NCBI GenBank assembly: GCA_946122785.1 | Contig: CAMGYJ010000002.1 | Span: 36,956,495 to 37,020,494 of the forward strand | Origin: Linum tenue | Taxonomy: Eukaryota > Streptophyta > Magnoliopsida > Malpighiales > Linaceae | Direction: 5' to 3' | Length of the DNA stretch: 64,000 bases | Shown here: piece after piece, positions 55,592 to 64,000 of the stretch | Layout: each line of letters opens with the position of its first letter | Numbering within the stretch: the first letter of the stretch is position 1 | The notes under the pieces: generated by a model | The model's database searches: none | What the model was told of the DNA's origin: nothing | Seen by the model: only the letters and a program-made list of their open reading frames with translations | Translations under genes and position numbers: made by a program

Positions 55592-56962
55592 TATGGGTGG
55601 TAATCAGTCGGTTATCGGTTTAACCGATAACTGGTTAGTCGATTATTGGTATACCTATTGATGTCAAACCACCACCCGCTACAGATACCAGATGATAGTC
55701 GGTTGACGGCTAACCGATTACCCGGTTAGTGGTTAATAAACTGGTTACCCGGTTAGCGGCCACGTCAAGCACAGTCCTCCCTTTGATCTTATTTTAGACG
55801 CGGCGGCAGAGCGAGTCAATTACTCAATCCTTTTCTTTTGCTTCTCCTCTTCCACCTTATTTCTCTCCCAAAACTTCTGATGGCGAGAGGGCTCTTTTTT
55901 AGCCGGGTTGGCGGAGAGTATTGCGGCGGCTGCTTCTCCCCTCCTCTGTCGACAAGCGACAGAGATAAGAAGCAGCTGGGGAAGCTGGGGGTCGAAGCTA
56001 ATCAAGAGAAGCCGCCCAAAATAAATCTTCCCCGCCGAAGGAGGAAACACAATCATACTAGAGATCGGAGATGGTGAAGTCGGTGGCCTCTCGCTTTGTC
56101 GCGGAGGAGCCTCTCCACGGTAGTGAACCTCGATTTCATACAAATATGGAATTGAGAGGCGGCCAAAGCTCGCATGCAGTAAGACTCTCGATGATTCTGC
56201 TGAGGCCGTGCTGGAGACAATAGGTGCTTTCAACCCTCTAGCCTTGCATGTCGGAATCAGAGAGTGATTGCTGCTAATGGCTATTGCTCTTTTGTTTTGC
56301 AATAATAATTTTCTGCCTTCTGTTACTGTACAACAATCAGTGGAAGATGAGAATTGATGGTGGGGTTTTGATATTATAATTTTGAATTAAGAGATGTTAG
56401 GCGAATGACAAGATTGAAAAGCTAAATTTGGCAGATGTTCCGGTGGAGGGAGGAGAGGAAGGCGATGAATTGCTGGTTGGGGAATGGTGATGTTCGGTTG
56501 GAATTGAGTCACTGTGTAGAATTTGGGGGACTTGGAGACAGCGTTGCGCGACATGATTGGGCAGGAGTGGAAGGAGAATAGGAGAGTGGAAGGAAAGCTT
56601 GTCGGTTAGCCTATTGGTATCATGGTCCATGAAACCGTACCGGATATCGTACCGGAAAAGTCACCGGTATGGTATTTTATGATAAAACCGTGGTTTAACC
56701 GTAGTTCAATCGTTAATTACCGCCTACCGGTTTAGCCTCCGATACTGGTATTTCGTGGTTGAACCACCGGTACTGTACGGTTTCATGGACCATGATCGGT
56801 ATCCGGTTAACATGTTGGTTACCGGTACACCGAGACAGACAATATATTTTCCGATTACCGTCCGAAATTGCTATAACCACTTAACGGTATAACCAGTAAC
56901 TGTCGGTTATTGGTACGATTTCCGGTTATATCGTTAATCGGAAAACCGATTATCACCTCCTA
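55592..56962. mobile_element. hAT-type non-autonomous element, 1371 bp, with nested MITE
   Basis: Left end TATGGGTGGTAATCAG, reversed right end TAGGAGGTGATAATCGG. Perfect 8-bp TSD AATAAAAG (55584-55591, 56963-56970). GGTTAACCG/CCGGTTA-rich arms. The middle (55790-56300) is GC-richer with a 160-codon minus-strand frame that shows no family motif and is probably not a gene. A 174-bp MITE is nested at 56621-56794. Confidence 0.8.
56621..56794. mobile_element. 174-bp MITE with near-perfect inverted ends
   Basis: Ends CATGGTCCATGAAACCGTAC and GTACGGTTTCATGGACCATG are perfect 20-bp inverted repeats. The flanks attggtat (56613-56620) and atcggtat (56795-56802) match at 7 of 8. It shares the CATGG...GAAAC..GTACCGG end structure with the 40639-42326 element, of which it may be a deletion derivative. 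Confidence 0.8.
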
Positions 56963-57140
56963 AATAAAAGTGTGCCCACATAATTATGCGAAGGAGGCAA
57001 GCGAGAGATCTATTACGCTATCGAGCCAAAGTTGTGTGTCAGTGTGAGGAGAATAGTTTTATTTTCAGTGAATAAGTGGATTATATTAAGCTCAAAACAA
57101 CTATGCATCATAAACCAATGCAAGTCTTCAAACATACATA

Positions 57141-57846
57141 TAAGGGTGGTAATTGGTCGGTTACAGGTTTAACCAGTAACTGATTAGCCGGTTATCGATA
57201 TACAATTTAGTGTCAAGTGGTCATCGGATACCGATACCGGGTAGTAATCGGTATAACCGGTTACCGGGAAGATTTCTCCCAAAACTGCTTCGGCTGTTAC
57301 TGCTCATCTGCTACTACAACAAACAAACCTCAACTCCCTAAATTTAGGCATATTCACATATATCATCATGGTGGTTGCCACCAAGACTCGCTTTCCTATT
57401 CCACCCATTTAATTAGATTAAAAAGGTAATACAACTACTAACAACCTATATTATCAGAATACGGAGGGAAAAACCATTCACTAGAGTACTGTTACACAAG
57501 ATCATTACAAATGAAAATGGAACATTTGGGCCAAGGAGGAGCTACACGAGGAAATTGCAGAGAGGGGGCGGAAAGGGATCAGCCGGAGACATGGTGATGG
57601 CGGGGTCACGGGAAGGGTTATAGCAGGAGAGAAAATTGGAGGTAAAATTGGTTGCAACCGGTTATTCTAGGTATTCAGTTAACTCGTCGGTTACTCCAAC
57701 CGGTTACCATTTAACCGGGAGAGGCAATATGTCATCTTATTGCTAGATGAAACAACTATAAATGGTTAACGGTATGACCAGTTATCGTTGGTTACCGGTT
57801 TGATAACCAGTTATACCGTTAACTGGAAAACCGATTACCACCCCTA
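57141..57846. mobile_element. hAT-type MITE, 706 bp
   Basis: Ends TAAGGGTGGTAATTGG and, reversed, TAGGGGTGGTAATCGG. Perfect 8-bp TSD CATACATA (57133-57140, 57847-57854). Same end family as 55592-56962. Confidence 0.85.
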
Positions 57847-57854
57847 CATACATA

Positions 57855-58600
57855 CATGATTCTACCTCAAGAAGGACCTATACATTTGAATTTTGACCTT
57901 CTATAATGTGTAAAGCACCACTGACTTGGATTGGGCACCATGAAACATTCTACAACACTCTAACTGAATATGTACAAGAATAGAGCACCATAGAATACTG
58001 AAAGTCTACCTACATTTCTTCCTCATCCACTAGCACAAACAACAGCCGCCAAAGTGACCTCAAATGAAATGGTTCGAAATCTATAAAAAAAAATATATAA
58101 AACTCACTGTACAGTTGTTGAATGCATGAGAAGTAAATAAATAAGTGCTCTCTGGAATGGAATAAAGGCCCGAGAAACAATATGTAGGTCATACTGATCA
58201 AGGTCAGGGTAGGAGATCATACCAGACTCTTGGAGTGCCGATTTTGGTCATGGTTAGCAACACAAAGCTGAGTAAGGGGAGGATTTTGACACAGCGGACT
58301 CGGATGTGCAGCTAACACACGTCCAACATGGTGAGGTAAATGTTAAGTCACAAAACAAAGAAACTTTCAGGCCGGTAGCTCCTAAAGATGGGGATATTGC
58401 GGGTAAAGGTTAAGCTAACATGGTGGAGGATCACTACCGAATCCAACGCTTCTAAAAAAGGTTTTCTTGGAACCCCTAAATACGGAAAATCAGAAAACAG
58501 ACTCGGTAGTGGTGGCCAGCGGTGAATGGGCCCAAGAAGATAAATGAAGATGTTAGTTTGAATGTGTGGGAAATAGGGTCATCCCTCACATTTTAATCAA
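57855..58600. other. Mostly unassigned; may include LINE ORF1/ORF2 junction
   Basis: No clear domain. 58380-58560 gives weak LINE-like readings (ENRLGSGGQR) on the plus strand, upstream of the endonuclease, but too degraded to call. Confidence 0.3.
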
Positions 58601-58639
58601 TTTTAGGGCTATGTAGGCCAAATAAGCCATATTTGGTTT

Positions 58640-58879
58640 TCTATAGGAGACAAGATCGAGTAGGCACGTCGTTACCATGAGTATGAGGGGTTTAGGTTTG
58701 CATTATTTTTCCCCTTGTTGATGTTGTTAATGGTTTTGGAGGATTAGCCATGAGTTGGAACTCTGGTATGGATGTAATTGTTTTGAATCATTCTTCATTT
58801 TTTGTTGCAATTGGAGTTAATAGTAAAATAGATGGTCATTTGGAGCATGTGGTTGTTGGAGTTTATTTTTTATGTGATG
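58640..58879 (+). pseudogene. LINE ORF2 endonuclease, first segment
   Basis: Reads ETRSSRHVVTMSMRGLGLHYF, with a frameshift, then GFGGLAMSWNSGMDVIVLNH and VVVGVYFLCDA. This matches the L1-type endonuclease ('E-T-K', 'G-R-S-G-G-L-A-L-L-W...V', 'G-V-Y-G'). The frame is cut at 58879 by the family A LTR and resumes at 60256 after the TGATG duplication. Confidence 0.65.
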
Positions 58880-60255
58880 TGATAACGTCATATTTGTACA
58901 TGTTTGCACCCTTATTTCTTAACCATTTTGGCTCGATTTTGTTTCTCCTTGGCCTATTTTATGCTAGGTTGTGCTATTTTTTCATATTTCAGGTCCTAGA
59001 GGGTGTACGAAGGCATAGGCGCAAGTTTGAGGTCGTTTGGAGATTATTGACGATTGTGGAGCAAAAACACGTTTGTGTAAAAGCACGACCGTGCTTTTCA
59101 TCAGTCTAGCCGTGTTTTTACTAGCGAGAGCAAACCAAGAGGATGCTAAAGAAAGACAAAATACGGGTAACCCAAGAGAAAAGCACGACCGTGCTTCAGA
59201 AAATACCGCCAGTATTTCACCCAGACTTGCCCGTGTTTTCTCCCGTTTTAGCCTAAGTGAAACATGCATTTTGAGCAAAGCACTGTCAAGGGAGGAAGCA
59301 CGACTGTGTTTCTGCCCGTAGTTCGCCCAGTATCGGGGTAAATAGGCAGATTCGAGCCAAAGGAAGGGGATTCGATTTTTGGAGCAAAAACAGAGTTCTA
59401 GAGAGAGAAAGTGTGAAAACTCTAGGAGCTATTTTGGAGTGGATTTCTCACCATTGAAGCCCATATTGCATCCCTAGGAGTGAATATTGACATCCCATAG
59501 CAGATTATTCCCATCTTTATGAGTATGGATGCGTTTATTTCCGTTTTCCTCTCTCTCTCTCTCTCTCTATGGAGTAGACCTTTTTCTCACTTGGGTATGA
59601 AGAACCCTAGTTCCATGTGTTAGGGATCTTGATTGTAATGACTTTTGGATCAATATACTAATTGGTTTCAATCGATTGAAGTGTGTTTATTGAGTCAATT
59701 GAATCTTGATCAACTTCTTTTGATTTTTGCTGCAACCAGAGATAGATAGAATCTGATTAGCTTGTTAGAGCTTCTTTAATCGATAGGAGTGAATTGACTG
59801 TACGAGAGTTAGTCAATTCACTATTTTGTACTGGAAACAGTGGATTTTTGTGCTAATTGCCTTAGCATTCTATCCCGGTGAAGACTAGTCATCTGCGGTT
59901 AGTCTGTCAAAGAGGGCTTGGTCGGCTTAAGAGATTCCAAGCTACTGTCCGATCTTTCGCAGTTTAATCAACAGTAAATCAACCAAAGGAAATTACAACT
60001 TGGACCTAACTAAAGAGCCAGGGGACTCAATCTCGAGTGACTCTTCCCTTGCTTAAGAACTTCGAACAATTCACTCCTTTCTTTCTGTTTACTTTGAATT
60101 CACCTACACTCAGTTAGTCCCGCTAGATAATAGAAGTTCACGGAGTAGGCAGTAGATCTATACCCCAGGTTGATAAATTAAACTTGTCCACTATTCTGCA
60201 TTTTCATTCTGCGATTATACTTGGTCGCAGTTTGGTGTTGTGTCGTAGCGTGTCA
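58880..60255 (+). mobile_element. Solo LTR of family A inserted in a LINE
   Basis: 1376 bp beginning TGATAACGTCATATTTG and ending AGCGTGTCA. Perfect 5-bp TSD TGATG (58875-58879, 60256-60260). Sense orientation is plus, opposite to the copies at 1-980 and 34461-35890. Blocks of perfect palindromes aaagcacgaccgtgcttt (59080-59097, again about 59180), a (TC)n run (59551-59567) and the conserved 'ggagtagacc...cacttgggta' segment are present. Confidence 0.85.
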
Positions 60256-60941
60256 TGATGCTGCAATTCGAGTAAAGCAAACTCTTTCATTGCAAATATA
60301 TCTCTAAGAGTTATCAATACCATTTCTTAATATTGGGGATATGAATTGTATTATGGGAGGGAATGAGAAAGCAGGTGGATTTCCTTGGAATCCGAATTCG
60401 TGTATGGCAGTAAGAGAACTCATGGAGAATTTTTGTTTGCATGATTTAGGTTTTTCAAGACGTCTTTCACATGGACAATTGGTGTATGGGAGACGCGAAT
60501 ATCATGTAAAGATTGAATAGGGCTCTAGCATCTCCGACGTGGATGGAAAATTTTCCAGAAAAATTAGTAAAACACTTTACAAACCTGGGTTCCGATCATC
60601 GAGCACGTTTAGTTGCTGATAACCATTTGTCAAATTATCATGCCCACTTTTCAAGTTTGATTCCCGTTGGATAACCAGGAGGTAAGACAATTTGTCTAAA
60701 CAAAATGGGATGAGTTGTTCTATGGATCACATATGTTCCGATTATGGTCCCATTTGAAGAAACTGCACCATCTATTATATGACCGAAGTTGGCAAGGTAC
60801 GACCAATTCACTTCGGGTCATTCTAGTGCTTCAAACTGAAATTCAAGTGGTTAAGGAACAAACAGAGGTGGATTGGGGTTGTGTGAGTGATTAAGAGGCA
60901 AAATTGACATGTCAATGGGCTGCATAGGAAATATATTTTTT
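60256..60941 (+). pseudogene. LINE ORF2 endonuclease end and linker, second segment
   Basis: Reads LSIPFLNIGDMNCIMGGNEKAGG (in parts), ENFCLHDLGFSRRLSHG, a frameshift, LNRALASPTWMENFPE and LGSDHRARLV. These are the 'W-x-x-x-G-D-F-N', 'D-L-G-F-x-G', 'L-D-R-A' and 'S-D-H' blocks of L1-type endonuclease. The next part leads towards RT and is cut at 60941 by the Mutator-like element. Several stops. Confidence 0.7.
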
Positions 60942-61828
60942 GACAAATATATTTTACCACAATTATTAGACACAACTATAATTCCCCGCTTTGTATTAGA
61001 CTTCTGCTATAGATTGGAATTTTTGTGCCAGTAGTCTTCTCTTCGAGGTTGAACCACACAACTATTACAAAGCGGGAAATTATAGCCACAAGTATCTTAT
61101 TGCAAATTATTTGCCAATCGTTAGTTCCCCATTAGTTTGTCTGTCCATAATGCTGAGCTGGCCTAAAAAAGCTTAGGTGGATAGACAACGTGGCCATCTA
61201 CGTGGAAATACCCTAACTTATGAAAAACAAAAGGTGAGAAAAAAATTACTTTACCACCCCTCAATAGCATTCACTCACCACCCGCCTTATCCTCTCGTCT
61301 GTCTCCCCCTTTGTCTTCGAATATCATCTACAAACTTTGTCGGCGAGGATTCTCTACACGTCTTGCAGGCGAGATGGCGAGACTGCCATCGCCTGCGAAG
61401 TCCCCCCACCCCCCCACACTTTGTCCCACGAAATCGCGCCACTAGAAGTCAAATCGAAGCAGGAAAGGAGAGTGTGAACTGGGTTCTGTCGTAGCGTTGA
61501 GGCCTTTGGGTAGATAAAGCGAAACCAGAAGTGACGATTCGTTCGATGAAGGTAAGGTGGCTCTGACCTAGTTTTTGTCAAAATCTTACCAAAAACTCGA
61601 AATTAGGTTTTGAATGTTTAGGGTTTCTCCAATTCGAAACATTACCCATTATGATGGTTTAGGATTTCGCGAATCTAGCAATCTTCTCCACTATTTATAG
61701 CTTGATTCTTCGAAACTGGTAGGGTTTCGGGTTTAGGGTTTCACAAATCTAGCAAGTTGGTTGTGAGGACCATAGTGGGACCTTGACAGATTGTTCACGA
61801 AATTGCCCTTGTATGAACGTGAAAGAAA

Positions 61829-62221
61829 GTGGAATTACTGGATATAATTGTCAATCGCAGTGGTATGGAATCCAAATTTGCCCGTCTTTTAACAACCAAC
61901 ACATGTGAATGGAAATATTTTACTGTTGTTCGCTGCAGCCTTCGGAAAAGTCATCCTTTTTGGTTGTTGGCTAGACTTTCTTGTCTTTTACTGTGTATGT
62001 TTGCTTCCAAGCACAATATCAACGTTGATGTTGATAAAGTGTCGTATTTTGGACTTGTGGCATTGGCTACGGTGCACTTGGACTATGAAGGCGTCCGGAT
62101 GATTTGGTTCCTGACCCCGGGATCCTTAATGTCTGATGGCCTCCATGAAGTGAAATCTGATAAGGAAGTGATGGAGGTTGATTGTATATATTCTAATCTT
62201 GAGATTGGAGTCAAAGATTGA
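61829..62221 (+). pseudogene. MuDR-transposase N-terminal (PB1-like) domain gene
   Basis: An open frame without a convincing ATG start (the frame opens at a GTG and is probably an exon joined to a leader near 61371-61544, which ends ATGAAG|GTAAGG). It reads HNINVDVDKVSYFGLVALA, then LDYEGVRMIWFLTPGSLMSD, GLHEVKSDKEVMEV. This matches the plant MuDR N-terminal domain pattern (V-D-x-D-K-x-S-x-x-E-L ... L-G-Y-x-x-V...Y-x-x-P-G-x-x-L-x-x-G-L-x-x-L-x-x-D-x-D-V-x-x-M). An in-frame TGA (62219-62221) is followed in the same frame by a Gly/Ser/Thr/Gln-rich tail to TGA at 62344. The MULE catalytic domain and zinc finger are absent. Probably a truncated relic. Confidence 0.55.
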
Positions 62222-62762
62222 GTCAGAGATGGAGATGGTGGAGCTAGTACTTCTGCAGAGGGACTTGGAACCCAACCAACTCAGATTGATACAAGTGGAG
62301 CACCTTCAACTCAACCGGAGTCTCAACCGCAACAATTGGATTGAGGGATGTTTTTTGGGTTACATGTTGTGGTGTCTTTTGCTTTTGTTTAGGGTAAGAC
62401 AATTTGTTAGTATGGAAGAAGGTTACATATTGAGCTTGTAAGGTGATTCCTTTTGGTTTACCATATTTTGCGTATTGTACAAGCTCAATTCCTCTAACGT
62501 TATGGAACAATATCAATAGAGTTTGTAAGGTGTTCCTTGGCACACCACATTTTGTATTTTGTACAGGCTCTATTCATCTTGTCCCAAACAGTATGTACCT
62601 TTGTCACATTGTTGTGAAACAGTTTAGCTTTGAATGAACAAGCACTCTTCAGAATTTGTTATAGTAATTACAATGATCCACAAAATTGAATTAACAAAGT
62701 TTCATGTTAGGAAACAATACTGAAATGGAACTACACTTGTCTTCTACATATTGCTACACCAC

Positions 62763-63288
62763 TCAAATTCCCTGGAATCTACAAAATACAACATAAGCTA
62801 TGACACCAATTATACAGAAGATCAAGTTTATTATCCTGTTGTCAAGACTTTGGATAACAATGCTCATTATCCTCAACTCGGAAATCATCCTTTCATGAGA
62901 TTCTCTAGTTCTAATCAACTCTTCTAACAACTTGTGATTGCTTCCTTCGACTTCCATAAGTTTTGCCATGATTACAGCCTTCTCATTGTCATGTGCAGAC
63001 CACATTGATGCAATCCTTCTCATATATTTGTCCATCCATAGGAAGAATCGACAATCATATGTCTAGAAATGAAAAGAAAGCTATTACTAAGATGAATACA
63101 TAGGTATACAACCAACCCAATGTCACAAACTAATAGAATACCTTCCAATATGGACAACAATAGAACTGTCTTTCTGCATTCCTACTAGTACCGGACTTAT
63201 TCACGATGCAAGGCTTTATATGATCGCATAGAGGTCCGACAACTTCATTTGTGTTGGCCGAACCAGAAGAGCCATCAAATGCAGACAT
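62763..63288 (-). CDS. Two-exon GRF zinc finger / coiled coil / transmembrane protein (148 aa)
   Basis: Exon 1 is 63142-63288 (ATG at 63286-63288, 49 codons); intron 63063-63141 (79 bp, GT..AG with a pyrimidine-rich acceptor side); exon 2 is 62763-63062 (99 codons and stop). Both junctions are in phase 0. Residues 20-62 read LCDHIKPCIVNKSGTSRNAE, RQFYCCPYWK, then after the junction DCRFFLWMDKYM. This is the zf-GRF pattern (C.C...(T)S.T..NPGR.FY.C.....C.FF.W.D) with four Cys and the terminal W-x-D. A helix rich in E/K/L follows (about 75-115), then a hydrophobic segment LIFCIIGVIAYVVFC (about 128-143), probably membrane-spanning. An upstream in-frame exon (63413-63568, donor GTAAGT) may lengthen it. 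Function in the element is unknown; GRF fingers bind nucleic acid in other proteins. Confidence 0.65.
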
Positions 63289-63600
63289 GATTCTTCTTAC
63301 TAACTACAAGCATCCCATTCGAAAATCATAACCCAGTTTCAACACCTCCCTTTACAATCTACAACCTATTTCAAACCAGATGATGGAAAGAGGCAGGGTT
63401 AATACAACTTACCCTCCGTGATTTGAAAACGAAAGTTCCTTCAATTGCTCTGACGCCGAGACAATGGATGGGGAAGAAGGGGCGAAATGTGGGGGAAGGT
63501 TGCAGAAACCGGCGGTAGCGACGATGGCGACGGTGGCGAACTCCTCTCACTGCGTGTCGTCGCTGCACTCTCCTAGCCCGTTATCCAACCTAGGTTTTAC
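63289..63600 (-). other. Leader of the GRF-finger gene, possible 5' exon and intron
   Basis: The minus strand shows a candidate donor AGG|GTAAGT near 63412 and acceptor TTGTAG|TTAG near 63308. Upstream an Arg/His-rich frame (63371-63568) opens with ATG and would join in frame to the ATG exon. It may be leader or coding. Beyond 63600 only the element's terminal region remains. Confidence 0.35.
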
Positions 63601-63864
63601 GAGGAAGATTTTAATTGATAAAGGGTGAAAAGTGGTAAAAAAAAATTAAGAAAACAAAAGGTTAATATTAATCCGACATGGAATCCTTCGTGGCAGCTGA
63701 CGTGGTCAGCTCCGTTACAAAATTTGACCTGTTAATGGCGTTTTAGCCATCCGTTTCTGTGAAACAGTAATAGTGGCTAATAATTTGTAATACAATAATT
63801 GTGGCTATAATTTCCCGGTTCATAATAGTTGTGGCTAATGTATTGTATTTATCCTAAATTTTTT

Positions 63865-64000
63865 ATACAGAAGTCAAGAGACAGGTGGCTGAAGGAAGAG
63901 GATCAGAATTCCTCATACTTTCATATGATGACTCGTACTAGATGAGGGCGAAATCATATAGAAGGATTGAGAGATGCAAATGGTAGATGGGTTATAGATG
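63865..64000 (+). pseudogene. LINE ORF2, start of reverse transcriptase part
   Basis: Reads QKSRDRWLKEEDQNSSYFHM, then NHIEGLRDANGRWVID, the 'Q-K-S-R-x-x-W-L-K-E-G-D-x-N-T-x-F-F-H' and 'N-x-I-x-x-L-x-D-x-x-G-x-W' blocks found just before RT in plant LINEs. It continues the LINE of 58640-60941 after the Mutator-like element, and the window ends here. Confidence 0.75.

Larger units (their letters stand above)
60942..63855. mobile_element. Mutator-like element (~2.9 kb) with two convergent genes
   Basis: Inserted in the LINE: EIYF before and QKSRDRWLKE after read on in the usual ORF2 order. The flanks atatttttt (60933-60941) and aaatttttt (63856-63864) form a 9-bp duplication with one mismatch. 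Ends are imperfect inverted repeats (GACAAATATATTTTACCACAA and GGATAAATACAATACATTAG, then CCACAACTATT). The subterminal zone repeats 'cacaactat' and 'ccgctttgta/tacaaagcgg'. The left gene runs plus and resembles the N-terminus of MuDR transposase. The right gene runs minus and encodes a GRF zinc finger protein. The convergent two-gene layout recalls maize MuDR. No catalytic transposase core is present, so it is non-autonomous. Confidence 0.65.

Noticed and set aside
55820..56302. 160-codon minus-strand open frame
   Set aside because: Lies within a hAT-type non-autonomous element, has low-complexity composition and no recognisable motif or splice structure.
1..64000. tRNA, rRNA and known plant microRNA genes
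   Set aside because: I looked for typical tRNA boxes, 5S-like blocks and well-known mature miRNA sequences and recognised none. A covariance-model scan would be needed to exclude them.

Overview
This window is plant nuclear DNA, most likely from a eudicot. It is a heterochromatin-like stack of nested transposable elements, and I see no intact host gene. The evidence is Athila-type Ty3/gypsy proteins (gag with CCHC knuckle, DLGAS protease, RT, RNase H, integrase, ATHILA ORF-1-like env-position protein), a Ty1/copia element, plant L1-type LINEs, hAT, Tourist and Mutator-like elements with correct target-site duplications (TSDs), and spliceosomal introns in one element-borne gene.

Layout. 1-2.7 kb: end of a family A LTR, then remnants of a minus-strand element with a tRNA-Met primer site. 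2.7-17.2 kb: a decayed minus-strand Athila-type element (gag, PR, RT, RH, IN, env-position ORF). It is broken by a copia element (3609-9153, TSD TTAGC, 486-bp LTRs with 8 differences) and by a family B solo LTR (14439-16002). 17.3-32.9 kb: the 5' half of a second Athila-type element (PR, gag, PBS, long 5' LTR called D). It is broken by a 5'-truncated LINE (19770-22604, itself carrying a 1.7-kb insertion) and by a very young gag-only element at 24632-32618. That element has the structure LTR-body-LTR-body-LTR, with one CCCTC TSD around the whole composite.

32.9-38.7 kb: LINE RNase H remnant, two diverged copies of LTR family C, a family A solo LTR (34461-35890, TSD TTAAC), a minus-strand LINE, and a fragment resembling a BSD-domain host gene. 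39.2-43.1 kb: five short DNA transposons with perfect TSDs, one nested in another. 43.1-58.6 kb: mostly AT-rich intergenic DNA with a ~140-bp satellite, an inverted-repeat structure flanking a family B LTR, tandem hairpin repeats and more hAT-like MITEs. 58.6-64.0 kb: a LINE (endonuclease to start of RT) split by a family A solo LTR (58880-60255, TSD TGATG) and by a ~2.9-kb Mutator-like element with two convergent genes, one MuDR-N-terminal-like and one GRF zinc finger/coiled coil/transmembrane protein.

Only two loci look potentially functional: the gag-PR frame of the tandem element, which has an in-frame UAG, and the spliced GRF-finger gene of the Mutator-like element. The rest is mostly broken by stops, frameshifts and nested insertions. 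Identities were judged by eye, with no database search.
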